64,000 nt of DNA from Alteriqipengyuania abyssalis (GCF_019857185.1 NZ_JAHWXP010000001.1:310001-374000); one strand, 5' to 3'. Positions 16,427-26,212 are shown, counted from the stretch's first letter. Translations and numbers: made by a program. The notes: generated by a model not told the origin, from the sequence alone.

Positions 16427-16830
16427 TGCGCGGCGATCCTTTGTGCGTGTTCCTGCACCAGCGCGATCATGTTGGGCACGCCTTGCGTCCGGTTGCTGGA
16501 GAGCTGGTTCTTGAGATCGAAGGGTTCGAGCGCGGCGGTCACGTCCATCTGCGCAACTTCGACGGCCGGGCGGTCCTGCACGGCGGCGATCACCAGCGCG
16601 ACGATGCCCTTGGTGATCGCGGCGTTGCTGTCCGCCAGAAAATGCAGCTTGTCGCCTTCCCCGGTGGGATAGACCCATACCGCCGCCGAACAGCCCCGCA
16701 CCAGCGTGGCGTCGGTCTTGAGCGCGTCGGGCATCTCTTCCAGATCGCGGCCCAGCTCGATCAGCAGACGATAGCGTTCGTCCCCTTCGAGAAATTCGTA
16801 TTCTTCGCGGATGTCGTCGAGGCTGCGCAT
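16423..16830 (-). CDS. sufE: Cysteine desulfuration protein SufE
   Basis: SufE accepts persulfide sulfur from SufS and stimulates Fe-S cluster assembly. The 135-residue protein has the conserved acceptor cysteine in VRGCSAAVW (Cys47) and the GIVALVIAAVQDR and NRTQGVPNMI segments of the family. No sufBCDS genes are in the window. It lies 48 bp downstream of the small psp-operon genes on the same strand and could be transcribed with them, but this is not shown. Confidence 0.95.
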   Translation of the reverse strand: MRSLDDIREEYEFLEGDERYRLLIELGRDLEEMPDALKTDATLVRGCSAAVWVYPTGEGDKLHFLADSNAAITKGIVALVIAAVQDRPAVEVAQMDVTAALEPFDLKNQLSSNRTQGVPNMIALVQEHAQRIAAQ

Positions 16831-16878
16831 GGGGGCGATGTAGCAGCAAAGATTGGCCCCTCAAGGGGAGAGGGCGTT

Positions 16879-17055
16879 CTAGCCCGAAATCCCGCCTGGC
16901 CGGGTGAGCGCGTAGTAGATCACGTAGAACCAGCTGAGAAAGCCGTGGATGATCGCCCATACGATCGACTTGTGGAGCGACCACGAGATTGCGACCGCGA
17001 TCGCGCTGCCGAGGCCGATGCCGGCCTGTGCGGCCTGGCTTTTCGCGCCGCTCAC
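16879..17055 (-). CDS. Small psp-operon membrane protein (58 aa)
   Basis: A 58-residue protein from GTG 17055, whose start overlaps the stop of the preceding gene (GTGA). It has a moderately hydrophobic first stretch (about residues 10-23) and an aromatic second stretch (about 31-50, IVWAIIHGFLSWFYVIYYA). The sequence IIHGFLSWFYVIYYAL is typical of small helper proteins of uncertain role. It lacks the LERIVTD-type module of its upstream neighbours. It is the last of the small psp-operon genes. Confidence 0.65.
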   Translation of the reverse strand: MSGAKSQAAQAGIGLGSAIAVAISWSLHKSIVWAIIHGFLSWFYVIYYALTRPGGISG

Positions 17056-17285
17056 AGGTCCATACCGTTCGCGATGGCTTCCAGCTTGCGGATGCGTTCG
17101 CGCAGGTCGGCGAGCGCGATGCGGCCCGCGCCGCGCGTCTCCTCGCCCGCGCCGTGTCCGGCGGCGATCGCGTCCAGCTCGCGGCGCTTGAGCGCCAGCC
17201 AGCCTTCCCATGCCCGCAGCAGCGCGGCAGCGACCAGCCCGAGGCCGAGAAGCGAGGTGGCGGCAATGACGAGTGTCGGCTCCAT
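17052..17285 (-). CDS. PspB-like small membrane protein, short paralogue (77 aa)
   Basis: An N-terminal TM helix (about residues 4-24) leads to a basic juxtamembrane helix and a C-terminal segment LADLRERIRKLEAIANGMDL. This aligns with the first half of the LERIVTD module of the upstream paralogues. It starts with a strong AGGAGG site, 57 bp after the previous gene's stop, and overlaps the next gene by 4 nt. I read it as a truncated PspB-like member. Confidence 0.7.
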   Translation of the reverse strand: MEPTLVIAATSLLGLGLVAAALLRAWEGWLALKRRELDAIAAGHGAGEETRGAGRIALADLRERIRKLEAIANGMDL

Positions 17286-17342
17286 AACTTCAATCCTCCT
17301 GTCGTGCTCTCGTTGGGGCGCCCGGTAAAATCAGGGGCGGCG

Positions 17343-17639
17343 TCAGTCCTGGTTGTCGCGCAGCGCGTCGATCTCGGCGGAAATCCGCTCCCGCTCGCGC
17401 GCGGTGCTGGTGTTCTTGTCGTAGGCAATGCGTTCGAGCACCGCGATCCGCTCCTTCAGCGCGGAAATCTCGCGCTGGGCCTCCTCGTCGGCCTGCGGCG
17501 ACGGGTCGGGCCGGTGGGTGATCGACTGGTTGCCCATCATGTCCTCCGTAATGCCGTTCTGCGCATTGCTGCGCGATCGAAGGACACTGGCGACCGCACC
17601 GATCAGCACGATCAAAACGACGGCGCTCCAGAAACTCAT
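17343..17639 (-). CDS. PspB-like small membrane protein (98 aa)
   Basis: Residues 4-20 form a TM helix, followed by a polar linker and the coiled-coil-like tail ISALKERIAVLERIAYDK...ISAEIDALRD. The tail is a clear copy of the module shared across the operon. Its start overlaps the upstream stop (TGATG). By analogy with PspB, the helix anchors the protein while the cytoplasmic coiled coil contacts PspA or PspC; this is inference. Confidence 0.78.
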   Translation of the reverse strand: MSFWSAVVLIVLIGAVASVLRSRSNAQNGITEDMMGNQSITHRPDPSPQADEEAQREISALKERIAVLERIAYDKNTSTARERERISAEIDALRDNQD

Positions 17640-17944
17640 CAGTTGGTCTCCTGCTTCTCGCGCAGCGTCTCGATCTCGTGGGTCAGGTGATAGCCGCTGT
17701 CGGTCACGATCCGCTCGACATTGCCGAGCCGGTCCTTGATCGATCCCAGTTCGGCGCGCAGCTGGGCGTTTTCCTGCGTCAGCAGCTTCACGCGCTCTTC
17801 GCTGTCCTTGGGATAGACCGCCTTGCCCCAGCTGTTTTCGAGCGGGTAGCCGTGCTTGATCCGCATCCAGGTGGTGAGAACCCAGCCCGCGACACCGGCG
17901 AGGCCGACGATCGCGATGACTTCCGAAGTCATTTCAAAAGGCAT
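17639..17944 (-). CDS. PspB-like small membrane protein (101 aa)
   Basis: A TM helix at about residues 7-26 is followed by RIKHGYPLENSWGK, a segment shared with the next upstream paralogue (RAKHGYDLEDEWGG), and then a coiled coil ending GNVERIVTDSGYHLTHEIETLREK. The shared linker shows that these two genes are recent duplicates. Its start overlaps the upstream gene by one base, and its stop overlaps the downstream start the same way. Confidence 0.8.
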   Translation of the reverse strand: MPFEMTSEVIAIVGLAGVAGWVLTTWMRIKHGYPLENSWGKAVYPKDSEERVKLLTQENAQLRAELGSIKDRLGNVERIVTDSGYHLTHEIETLREKQETN

Positions 17945-18285
17945 CACACGCGCTCCTTCTTGCCGGTGTTCAGCGGTACGCCGCTGCTGTCGTCGTGGCG
18001 CAGGGCCTCGATCTCGTCGGACAGCGAATAGCCGCGGTCGGTCACGATGCGTTCGAGCACCTTGAGGCGGTCCTCGTGCGCATTGAGCCGCTCGACCAGC
18101 TTGGCGTTTTCGTCGCGCAGTCCGTCCAGTTCGGCGGACCTGTCCGCGCGGGAGGTCTTGCCGCCCCATTCGTCTTCCAGATCGTAGCCGTGCTTGGCGC
18201 GGATCCAGTTGTTGATCAGCCAACCACCGGTGGTCAGCGCGATGATGGCGACGATCATGCCCGGGCCGCTGAGGAAATCACCCAT
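17944..18285 (-). CDS. PspB-like small membrane protein (113 aa)
   Basis: A TM helix (about residues 9-27) is followed by the RAKHGYDLEDEWGG linker and a coiled coil with LKVLERIVTDRGYSLSDEIEALR. I use ATG 18285, which forms a TGATG overlap with the upstream stop; a GTG one codon earlier is an alternative. Its tail SSGVPLNTGKKERV echoes the DSGVPLTSGSRERA tail of the upstream paralogue, supporting tandem duplication. Confidence 0.8.
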   Translation of the reverse strand: MGDFLSGPGMIVAIIALTTGGWLINNWIRAKHGYDLEDEWGGKTSRADRSAELDGLRDENAKLVERLNAHEDRLKVLERIVTDRGYSLSDEIEALRHDDSSGVPLNTGKKERV

Positions 18286-18596
18286 CACGCACGCTCCCGC
18301 GAACCGGAGGTCAGCGGCACGCCGCTGTCGCGATCCTCGACCGAGCGGCTGTCACGCAGGGCTTCGATCTGGGTGGCGACGTCGTAGCCGCGATCGGTCA
18401 CGATCCGTTCGAGCACCTGGACCCGGTCTTCGAGCCGCTGGATCTGGGTGGCGTATTGCGCGGCCTTTTCGGCGCTGGCGCTGGCAGTCGTCTCGATCTG
18501 CATCTCGGCCAGCTTCTGCTGGTGCTTGGTCCAGATCGCGACGATTGGGATCGAGAGGGCAATGATCGGGATCAAGAGGGCTAGCATGCCTTCCAT
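18285..18596 (-). CDS. PspB-like small membrane protein (103 aa)
   Basis: The protein starts MEGMLALLIPIIALSIPIVAIW, a TM helix right at the N-terminus as in PspB. A charged helix follows, then RLEDRVQVLERIVTDRGYDVATQIEALRDS. A good ribosome site (GGGGAGA) lies just upstream. It sits 28 bp after the pspC stop. Of the accessory set it is the one whose layout is closest to genuine PspB. Confidence 0.8.
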   Translation of the reverse strand: MEGMLALLIPIIALSIPIVAIWTKHQQKLAEMQIETTASASAEKAAQYATQIQRLEDRVQVLERIVTDRGYDVATQIEALRDSRSVEDRDSGVPLTSGSRERA

Positions 18597-18624
18597 CGGT
18601 ATTTCTCCCCTAAGTCGTTTCGCG

Positions 18625-19008
18625 TCAGCGCAGGCGCTCGATCTCGGCGTCGAGGCGCGGGTTGGAGCTCACATAGTGCTCCTCCACATTCGCCAGGCGA
18701 CGGTCGATCTCGCGCAGCTTGCCGCGGATTTCGCGGGCCGTGCGCTTCGGATTGGCGCGCACGCCCTGCCAGTATTTCTGCTCCTGCCGGTCGGCGGTGT
18801 AGAACTGCTCGGGCTTGTGGTTCAGCAGCAGGCCCATGATGAGGTAGGCGGGCAGGGTGACCGGGGCGGCACCGGCGATGGTCGAAACCGCCCAGGCGAG
18901 CCGCCACCACAGCGCATCGATCCCGGTATAGTCGGCGAGCCCTGCGCAGACGCCCATCAGCTTGGCGTTCTGCTTGTCCTTGTAGAGCGTGGTGCGGGAC
19001 GTGTTCAT
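18625..19008 (-). CDS. pspC: Phage shock protein C
   Basis: The 127-residue protein has the PspC domain at its N-terminus (LYKDKQNAKLMGVCAGLADYTGID) and a hydrophobic stretch at about 41-63. PspC is an inner-membrane sensor which, with PspB, relieves PspA inhibition of PspF on envelope stress. The C-terminal 30 residues (REIDRRLANVEEH...LDAEIERLR) match the coiled-coil module of the small proteins encoded downstream. Its start overlaps pspB by 4 nt. Confidence 0.93.
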   Translation of the reverse strand: MNTSRTTLYKDKQNAKLMGVCAGLADYTGIDALWWRLAWAVSTIAGAAPVTLPAYLIMGLLLNHKPEQFYTADRQEQKYWQGVRANPKRTAREIRGKLREIDRRLANVEEHYVSSNPRLDAEIERLR

Positions 19009-19325
19009 GCGCGGGTCTCCCTGTGTTCGGCGCGCTTGCGGGCGAGCAGCGCTTCCAGTTCGTCGAGTTCCTCGTTGTCGGCCTGGTTGTCGGCGATCAG
19101 GCGGGCGGGCTTGAAGTCGGCGTGGTCGTGGGCGACCAGTCGCTCGACCGTGTCCATCCGGTCGTCGAGCCGCTTGGTGAGCGCGTAGAGCTCTTCCAGC
19201 AGGGCCTCGTCATCGGTGGTGATGCCGCCTCCGGCGGTCTTCCACTTGGTGATGTAGTGAAGGATCAGCCACGGCAGGCCGACCATGATCGCGACCACAG
19301 CGAATGGAATTAGAATTTCGTCCAT
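19005..19325 (-). CDS. pspB: Phage shock protein B
   Basis: The 106-residue protein has the PspB pattern: an N-terminal TM helix (about 5-25, IPFAVVAIMVGLPWLILHY) followed by a cytoplasmic helical region with ALTKRLDDRMDTVERLVAHDH. The VERLVAHD part corresponds to the LERIVTD motif of the accessory paralogues. It starts three bases after the pspA stop and its own stop overlaps pspC (ATGA). With PspC it transmits membrane stress to PspA. Confidence 0.93.
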   Translation of the reverse strand: MDEILIPFAVVAIMVGLPWLILHYITKWKTAGGGITTDDEALLEELYALTKRLDDRMDTVERLVAHDHADFKPARLIADNQADNEELDELEALLARKRAEHRETRA

Positions 19326-19328
19326 GGC

Positions 19329-20216
19329 TCAATTCCCCTTCGTCGCGTCGTCGGTTCCCTTGCCGAGCGCGCGTTTCATTTCTTCCAGTTCCTCGTCGAC
19401 CTTGTCCGATCCTGCGAGGGCGGCGATTTCGTCGGACAGCGACAGCTTGCCGCTCTCGCTTTCCATCTTGAGCTGGTCGGCGCGGCCTTCCGCGTAATCG
19501 ACCCGGCGTTCGAGCGCGTCGAAGCGGGTCAGCGCCTCGTCGACCCGCTCGGTCGTCATCAGGCTGCGCAGCTTGACGCGGTTCTCCGCGCTTTCGAGCC
19601 GGGCGGCGATCTGCGTCTGGCGGCTGCGCGCTTCGCGCAGGCGGCTCTGCAGCTTGTGAATGTCTTCCTCGTAGGCGCGCAGCGAGTCGTCGAGGACGCT
19701 GATTTCCGCCTTGAGCTGCTCGCTCATGTCGGCGGCCTTCTTCTTCTCGACCAGCGCGGCGCGGGCCAGGTCTTCGCGATCCTTGCTCAGCGCCAGCTGC
19801 GCCTTCTCGCCCCAGTCGGCCTGCAGCTTGTCCAGCTTGACCGTGTGGCGGTGCATTTCCTTCTGGTCGGCGATCGTGCGCGCGGCACTGGCGCGCACTT
19901 CGACCAGGGTTTCCTCCATTTCGAGGATGATCATCCGGATCATCTTCGACGGATCGTCTGCCTTATCCAGCATTTCGTTGAAATTGGCCGCGATGATGTC
20001 GCGGGTGCGGCTGAAGATGCCCATGAAGGGTGCTCCGTATGAGATGAAGGTGTTGAGCTTCTCGTTGACCTTGTCCGGGTTTGTCCAGTCGGCAGCGCGT
20101 TCGGCGCTCGACCGGCCGCTCTGCGTGGGGGTCGGGCTGCGGCGCAGCTGCTCCACCTCGGTGTCGAGGCGCGAGAGGCGGCGGTCGCGGCCGGGGGGAT
20201 CGGTATGGTCGGTCAT
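19329..20216 (-). CDS. pspA: Phage shock protein A with N-terminal extension
   Basis: PspA binds stressed inner membrane and inhibits PspF. The canonical protein begins MGIFSRTRDIIAANFNEML at codon 65 of this frame (ATG 20024, with GGAG 8 nt upstream), giving the normal 231 residues of long coiled coil. The frame is open to ATG 20216, which overlaps the upstream small gene in an ATGA arrangement and adds 64 coding-like residues with LSRLDTEVEQLRRS. Either both forms are made or one start dominates; I give the longer because of the coupling. The operon is driven by a sigma-54 promoter. Confidence 0.85.
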   Translation of the reverse strand: MTDHTDPPGRDRRLSRLDTEVEQLRRSPTPTQSGRSSAERAADWTNPDKVNEKLNTFISYGAPFMGIFSRTRDIIAANFNEMLDKADDPSKMIRMIILEMEETLVEVRASAARTIADQKEMHRHTVKLDKLQADWGEKAQLALSKDREDLARAALVEKKKAADMSEQLKAEISVLDDSLRAYEEDIHKLQSRLREARSRQTQIAARLESAENRVKLRSLMTTERVDEALTRFDALERRVDYAEGRADQLKMESESGKLSLSDEIAALAGSDKVDEELEEMKRALGKGTDDATKGN

Positions 20217-20365
20217 GCGATTTCCACCACCTGTACCATATACCCGCTGCCTACGTGCGGCGCATCGTTGGACTGCGGATTCAGCAGGACGAGCGCCCCG
20301 ATGCCGAGGATGGTGACCAGCACGGCCTTGCCGATGTGGCGCTGCGATTGGGTCTGGTCGGGCAT
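20213..20365 (-). CDS. First psp-operon gene, small single-TM protein (50 aa)
   Basis: A 50-residue product from ATG 20365 with a strong AGGAGG ribosome site. A polar, Gln-rich N-terminus precedes one TM helix (about residues 13-28, AVLVTILGIGALVLL) and a short tail. It is the first gene after the sigma-54 promoter and its stop overlaps ATG 20216 of the extended pspA frame. No family is recognised; it may be a small regulator or leader protein of the psp response. Confidence 0.7.
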   Translation of the reverse strand: MPDQTQSQRHIGKAVLVTILGIGALVLLNPQSNDAPHVGSGYMVQVVEIA

Positions 20366-20411
20366 GTCAGTGGCCTCCTGCCGGGCTGGTTTCGATCTGT
20401 TGCCCTATACT

Positions 20412-20429
20412 TTGCAACCGGCGTGCCAA
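20412..20429 (-). promoter_or_regulatory. Sigma-54 promoter of the psp operon
   Basis: Read on the minus strand, the site is TTGGCACG-CCGG-TTGCAA, matching the -24/-12 consensus TGGCACG-N4-TTGCA at every key base, with the exact GG-N10-GC spacing (GG at 20427/20426, GC at 20415/20414). It would start a transcript about 37 nt upstream of the first small gene. Activation by the divergently encoded PspF fits. Confidence 0.93.
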
Positions 20430-20529
20430 GTTTGGAAAAGCGCGGTTTTCCGCCGATCTCGCAAAATTCGACGAACAGCATGTTGGGAATAATTGCCAAG
20501 GCTTGGGCTGTGGCACTATATTGCGGCGT

Positions 20530-21558
<1,029 letters not shown>

Positions 21559-21661
21559 TAGTTGCTCTGCGCCCACTGGCGGATTGCCGACAGGCTCGCT
21601 AAGGGCCGCCTGCAAGACAGTGGTTCGAACCTCCCGCGATTCTCCGAGTCGCCCGCCATAG

Positions 21662-23170
<1,509 letters not shown>

Positions 23171-23176
23171 GGGGCG

Positions 23177-23695
23177 ATGGCCATCGAAAAGCATGTCGCC
23201 GACGCCTTTCGCCTCGACGAGGAAGGCTGGGCGCGTCATGCCAATCCCTGGAGCGCGTGGTCGCGCTTCGCGACCGGGATACCGATGCCCATCGTCGCGA
23301 TCTGGAGCCGGGAGTGGATCGGTTGGTGGGCCGTGCTCGCCTTTGTAGCCGTAGCGCTTTGGCTGTGGCTCAATCCGCGCCTTTTCCCACCAGTCGATGA
23401 CGATCGCGGCTGGATGTCGCGCGGCGTTTTCGGAGAGCGCGCCCTGGTCGAGCATCGTGACCTGGCGAATGATCTCATTTCGATCCGGCGCGCCAATGGC
23501 TTCAATATCGTCGCGGGCCTCGGTCTAATCCCGATGGCCTACGGTCTGTGGACGCTCGACCCGGTCGCCACCATCGCAGGTGCGAGCATCAGCGTGGCTG
23601 GGAAGATGTTCTTCATCGGAGAGATGGTGCGATTGTACGATCGGCTGAAGGTCGCGCACCCCGAACTGGCCTATCGGGGCTGGGAGCGATCCTAA
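23177..23695 (+). CDS. Membrane protein, DUF6653-like
   Basis: The 172-residue protein has WARHANPWSAWSRFATGIP near the N-terminus and two hydrophobic pairs (about 40-67 and 112-150). This pattern fits a small uncharacterised integral-membrane family that I take to be DUF6653. It follows guaB by 6 bp and is probably co-transcribed. Its function is unknown. The roughly 180 bp after it contain one copy of the 28-bp dispersed repeat (23829-23856). Confidence 0.7.
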   Translation: MAIEKHVADAFRLDEEGWARHANPWSAWSRFATGIPMPIVAIWSREWIGWWAVLAFVAVALWLWLNPRLFPPVDDDRGWMSRGVFGERALVEHRDLANDLISIRRANGFNIVAGLGLIPMAYGLWTLDPVATIAGASISVAGKMFFIGEMVRLYDRLKVAHPELAYRGWERS

Positions 23696-23828
23696 TCCCG
23701 TTTTTGGCGAGGCAAGTTGCGCTTTCCTAAAGACACTCAAGCGTGCCATGGACGGCGCATGAGCCTGGTCCATCCCTTCGCCCGCCACACCGTCTTTTCA
23801 CCTTTCTCCGGGCAGCCAGATATTTCTC

Positions 23829-23856
23829 CTCTGGACACTGTGTCAGGTGTGTCAGG
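23829..23856 (+). repeat. 28-bp dispersed repeat, copy 1
   Basis: This stretch, containing two TGTGTCAGG-like units in tandem, is 26/28 identical to the reverse complement of 46597-46624. It lies between the DUF6653-like gene and the rRNA methyltransferase gene, 18 bp before the ATG of the latter. Confidence 0.75.
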
Positions 23857-23874
23857 GCAACGGGAAACCGGGCG

Positions 23875-25065
23875 ATGACGCCCGCTGCACGCGTAAAAGC
23901 GGCAATCGACATCCTCGACAAGGTGATCGACGCGGCGAAGGGGCAGGGCGCTCCGGCCGATCGCATCGTCGCCGACTGGGCCAAGGCCAACCGTTATGCC
24001 GGATCGAAGGACCGCCGCGCTGTGCGCGAGCTGGTCTATGACGCGATCCGCCATTGCGGCCCGGTGCCCGAAAGCGGGCGCGCAGCGATGCTCGCGCTGG
24101 CGAATCGGGACATGGCGATCTCCGCACTGTTCGACGGGTCGCAATATGGCCCCGCAGCGATCCAGCCCGAGGAGCCTGTGGCCAAGAGCGGGTTCGCACC
24201 TGCCTGGCTGGCCAAGCGCCTCTCCGCCTCGGATGTGAAAGGCGCGGAAGGGGCCGCGCTGATGGGCCGGGCCCCGCTGGACGTGCGGGTCAATACGCTC
24301 AAGGCGGATCGCGCGTCGATCGACCTGCCCGAGCCGGGCGAGCCGCTCGTCGCGCCGCACGCGCTCAGGTTCGAGGCTGGCACGCAGATCGAGCAGTGGC
24401 CCGCCTACCGCGAAGGGCGGATCGAGGTGCAGGACCATGGCAGCCAGATCGCCTGCCTCGCGGCAGAGCCGCGCGCGGGCGAGACGGTGATCGATCTGTG
24501 CGCAGGCGCGGGCGGCAAGACGCTGGCGCTCGCCGCGGCGATGGAGAACCGCGGGCGGCTGATCGCGTCGGACACGGACAAGCGCCGCCTCTCGCAGCTA
24601 GGCCCCCGGGCCGAACGTGCCGGGGCGACCAATGTGGAACAGCGCCTGCTCGATCCGGGCAGGGAGATGGAGGCGCTGGGCGATCTGGCGGGGCAGGCCG
24701 ACTGCGTGCTGATCGACGCGCCATGCTCTGGAACCGGCACCTGGCGGCGCAAGCCCGAGGCCAAGTGGCGGCTGACGCCCGACCGGCTGGCGCGCTTCTC
24801 CGCGACGCAGGACGCGCTGCTGGCGCTGGGGGCAAAGCTGGTGAAGCCGGGCGGGCGGCTGGTGTTCATCACCTGCTCGCTGCTCGACGAAGAGGGTGCG
24901 GATCGATTCGCGCACTTTCTGGATAGCCACGATGGCTGGCGTGCGGACCTCCCGCCGCTGCCTCTGGGGAGGCCGCGCGGGGGCGAGAATGCGCAGGGAA
25001 TCCGCCTGTCCCCGTTCCACGACGGCACGGACGGATTTTTCGTCGCAAGGGGCCGTTTGCCGTGA
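23875..25065 (+). CDS. rsmB: RsmB-like rRNA cytosine-C5 methyltransferase
   Basis: A 396-residue RsmB/NOL1-NOP2-Sun family enzyme with an N-terminal NusB-like helical domain (about 1-125) and a C-terminal SAM-dependent domain. Visible motifs are DLCAGAGGKTLALA (SAM binding), DAPCSGTGTWRRKP (motif IV, with the releasing cysteine) and FITCSLL (motif VI, catalytic cysteine). These support methylation of 16S rRNA C967 or a nearby position. The longer upstream frame starts in a low-quality region, so I use ATG 23875. Confidence 0.92.
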   Translation: MTPAARVKAAIDILDKVIDAAKGQGAPADRIVADWAKANRYAGSKDRRAVRELVYDAIRHCGPVPESGRAAMLALANRDMAISALFDGSQYGPAAIQPEEPVAKSGFAPAWLAKRLSASDVKGAEGAALMGRAPLDVRVNTLKADRASIDLPEPGEPLVAPHALRFEAGTQIEQWPAYREGRIEVQDHGSQIACLAAEPRAGETVIDLCAGAGGKTLALAAAMENRGRLIASDTDKRRLSQLGPRAERAGATNVEQRLLDPGREMEALGDLAGQADCVLIDAPCSGTGTWRRKPEAKWRLTPDRLARFSATQDALLALGAKLVKPGGRLVFITCSLLDEEGADRFAHFLDSHDGWRADLPPLPLGRPRGGENAQGIRLSPFHDGTDGFFVARGRLP

Positions 25066-25127
25066 TAGCGTGCGGTTCTATGGACGAACCGTCGCCCACT
25101 TTTCCGGCATCCCTGAAGGAGACCGCC

Positions 25128-25661
25128 ATGCGTTTCGCACCCGCCGCCGCCGCCCTTTCGCTGCTGGTCGCGGTGACCGCGAGTGTCGGCTCGGCCAAAG
25201 AGGCTCAGGTCGATCCGCGTGCGGGCATGCTGATCGCTCAGGCGCAGACCGCGCTGGAAGACGGCCAGCCGCAGCGCGCGGTCGATCTGCTGGAGGCGGC
25301 CTTCGCGGTCGATCCGCAATACACCCCAATCCTGCTCTCGCTGGCCGAGGCCGCGCGCCGTGAAGGGCTGCAGGGCAAGGCCATCCGCTATTACCGCGAA
25401 GCGCTGACCCGCGATCCGGGCAACTACGCCGCGATCGCGGGCGAGGGTGCGGCGATGGTGGAAAAGGGCGCGATCGAGCGGGCGCAGCGCAATCTCGCGC
25501 AGCTCGAATCGCTGTGCGGCGGCAGCTGCCCCGAAACCCGCGCGCTCGCCACCGCGATTGCGCAGGGCCCGCGCAACAGCAAGGTGCTGACTGCCGAAGC
25601 GGTGATGCCCGATGCGGTGGTGACGCAGAACCTCGCCAAGCCGGACGGCGGCGCGCGGTAG
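25128..25661 (+). CDS. Secreted TPR-like protein
   Basis: The 177-residue product has a signal peptide (cleavage near GSAKEA) and two to three degenerate tetratricopeptide units (for example ALEDGQPQRAVDLLEAAFAVDP and GLQGKAIRYYREALTRDP). It is probably a periplasmic protein-interaction scaffold. ATG 25128 follows an AAGGAG site; the open frame upstream lacks a signal peptide. It follows rsmB by 62 bp. Two cysteines occur near LCGGSCPE. Confidence 0.8.
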   Translation: MRFAPAAAALSLLVAVTASVGSAKEAQVDPRAGMLIAQAQTALEDGQPQRAVDLLEAAFAVDPQYTPILLSLAEAARREGLQGKAIRYYREALTRDPGNYAAIAGEGAAMVEKGAIERAQRNLAQLESLCGGSCPETRALATAIAQGPRNSKVLTAEAVMPDAVVTQNLAKPDGGAR

Positions 25662-25670
25662 GCTGTTGTA

Positions 25671-25713
25671 GGGCTCGGACTTCCCGACCCGCCAAGGCGG
25701 AGCGGGAAGAGCC
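25671..25713. terminator. Long hairpin between convergent genes
   Basis: Three nested inverted repeats lie between the TPR gene and rppH: outer GGCTC/GAGCC, then CTTCCCG (25680-25686) with CGGGAAG (25703-25709), and CCGCC/GGCGG around the AA loop. No T-run is present, so it may act as a processing stop or a weak bidirectional terminator. Confidence 0.5.
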
Positions 25714-25714
25714 T

Positions 25715-26212
25715 TCAGATCAGATCGGCGAACTCGGTCACGATGGCGCGGTAGACGCGTTTCTTGAAGGGCACGATCAGGTCGGGCAGCGTGGATGCAG
25801 GAACCCAGCGGAACTCGCAGAATTCCGGGGTTTCGTGCGCTTCCAGATCGACGTCGTCGTCGGTCCCTTCGAACCGGGCGAGGAACCAGTGCTGCTCCTG
25901 CCCGCGATAGAGGCCGCCCCACAGCTTGCCGATCAGCTCGTCCGGCAGGTCGTAACGCAGCGGTTCGCGGGTCTGGCCGATGATCGCGATCTTCTCCGCG
26001 ATGACGCCAGTCTCTTCCCACAGCTCGCGCAATGCGGCTTCGCGCAGGTCTTCACCCTCGTCGACGCCGCCTTGCGGCATCTGCCAGAAGTCGCCTTCCT
26101 TGGTGTCGATCCGCCGGCCGACGAACGCCTCGCCCGCCGAATTGACCAGCATCACCCCCACGCAGGGGCGATAGCCGAGTTCGCTGGTGTCGCGGTCCTG
26201 GATCATGGTCAT
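25715..26212 (-). CDS. rppH: RNA pyrophosphohydrolase
   Basis: RppH removes pyrophosphate from 5' ends of mRNA and starts decay. The 165-residue protein has the RppH opening YRPCVGVMLVN, a complete Nudix box (GGVDEGEDLREAALRELWEE, residues 48-67) and the typical C-terminal FKKRVYRAIV. ATG 26212 overlaps the upstream esterase stop (ATGA), so I prefer it to the ATG two codons later. The gene converges on the TPR gene. Confidence 0.95.
   Translation of the reverse strand: MTMIQDRDTSELGYRPCVGVMLVNSAGEAFVGRRIDTKEGDFWQMPQGGVDEGEDLREAALRELWEETGVIAEKIAIIGQTREPLRYDLPDELIGKLWGGLYRGQEQHWFLARFEGTDDDVDLEAHETPEFCEFRWVPASTLPDLIVPFKKRVYRAIVTEFADLI

Noticed and set aside
20510-20525. Sigma-54-like TGGCAC...TTGC on the plus strand before pspF
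   Set aside because: The GG-to-GC spacing is 9 instead of 10, and it lies directly before the pspF ATG at 20530, too close for a promoter with a leader.
21620-21660. tRNA-like segment with GGTTCGAACC before guaB
   Set aside because: No acceptor, D or anticodon arms can be drawn on either strand, and the T-arm stem does not pair; it is a chance palindrome.
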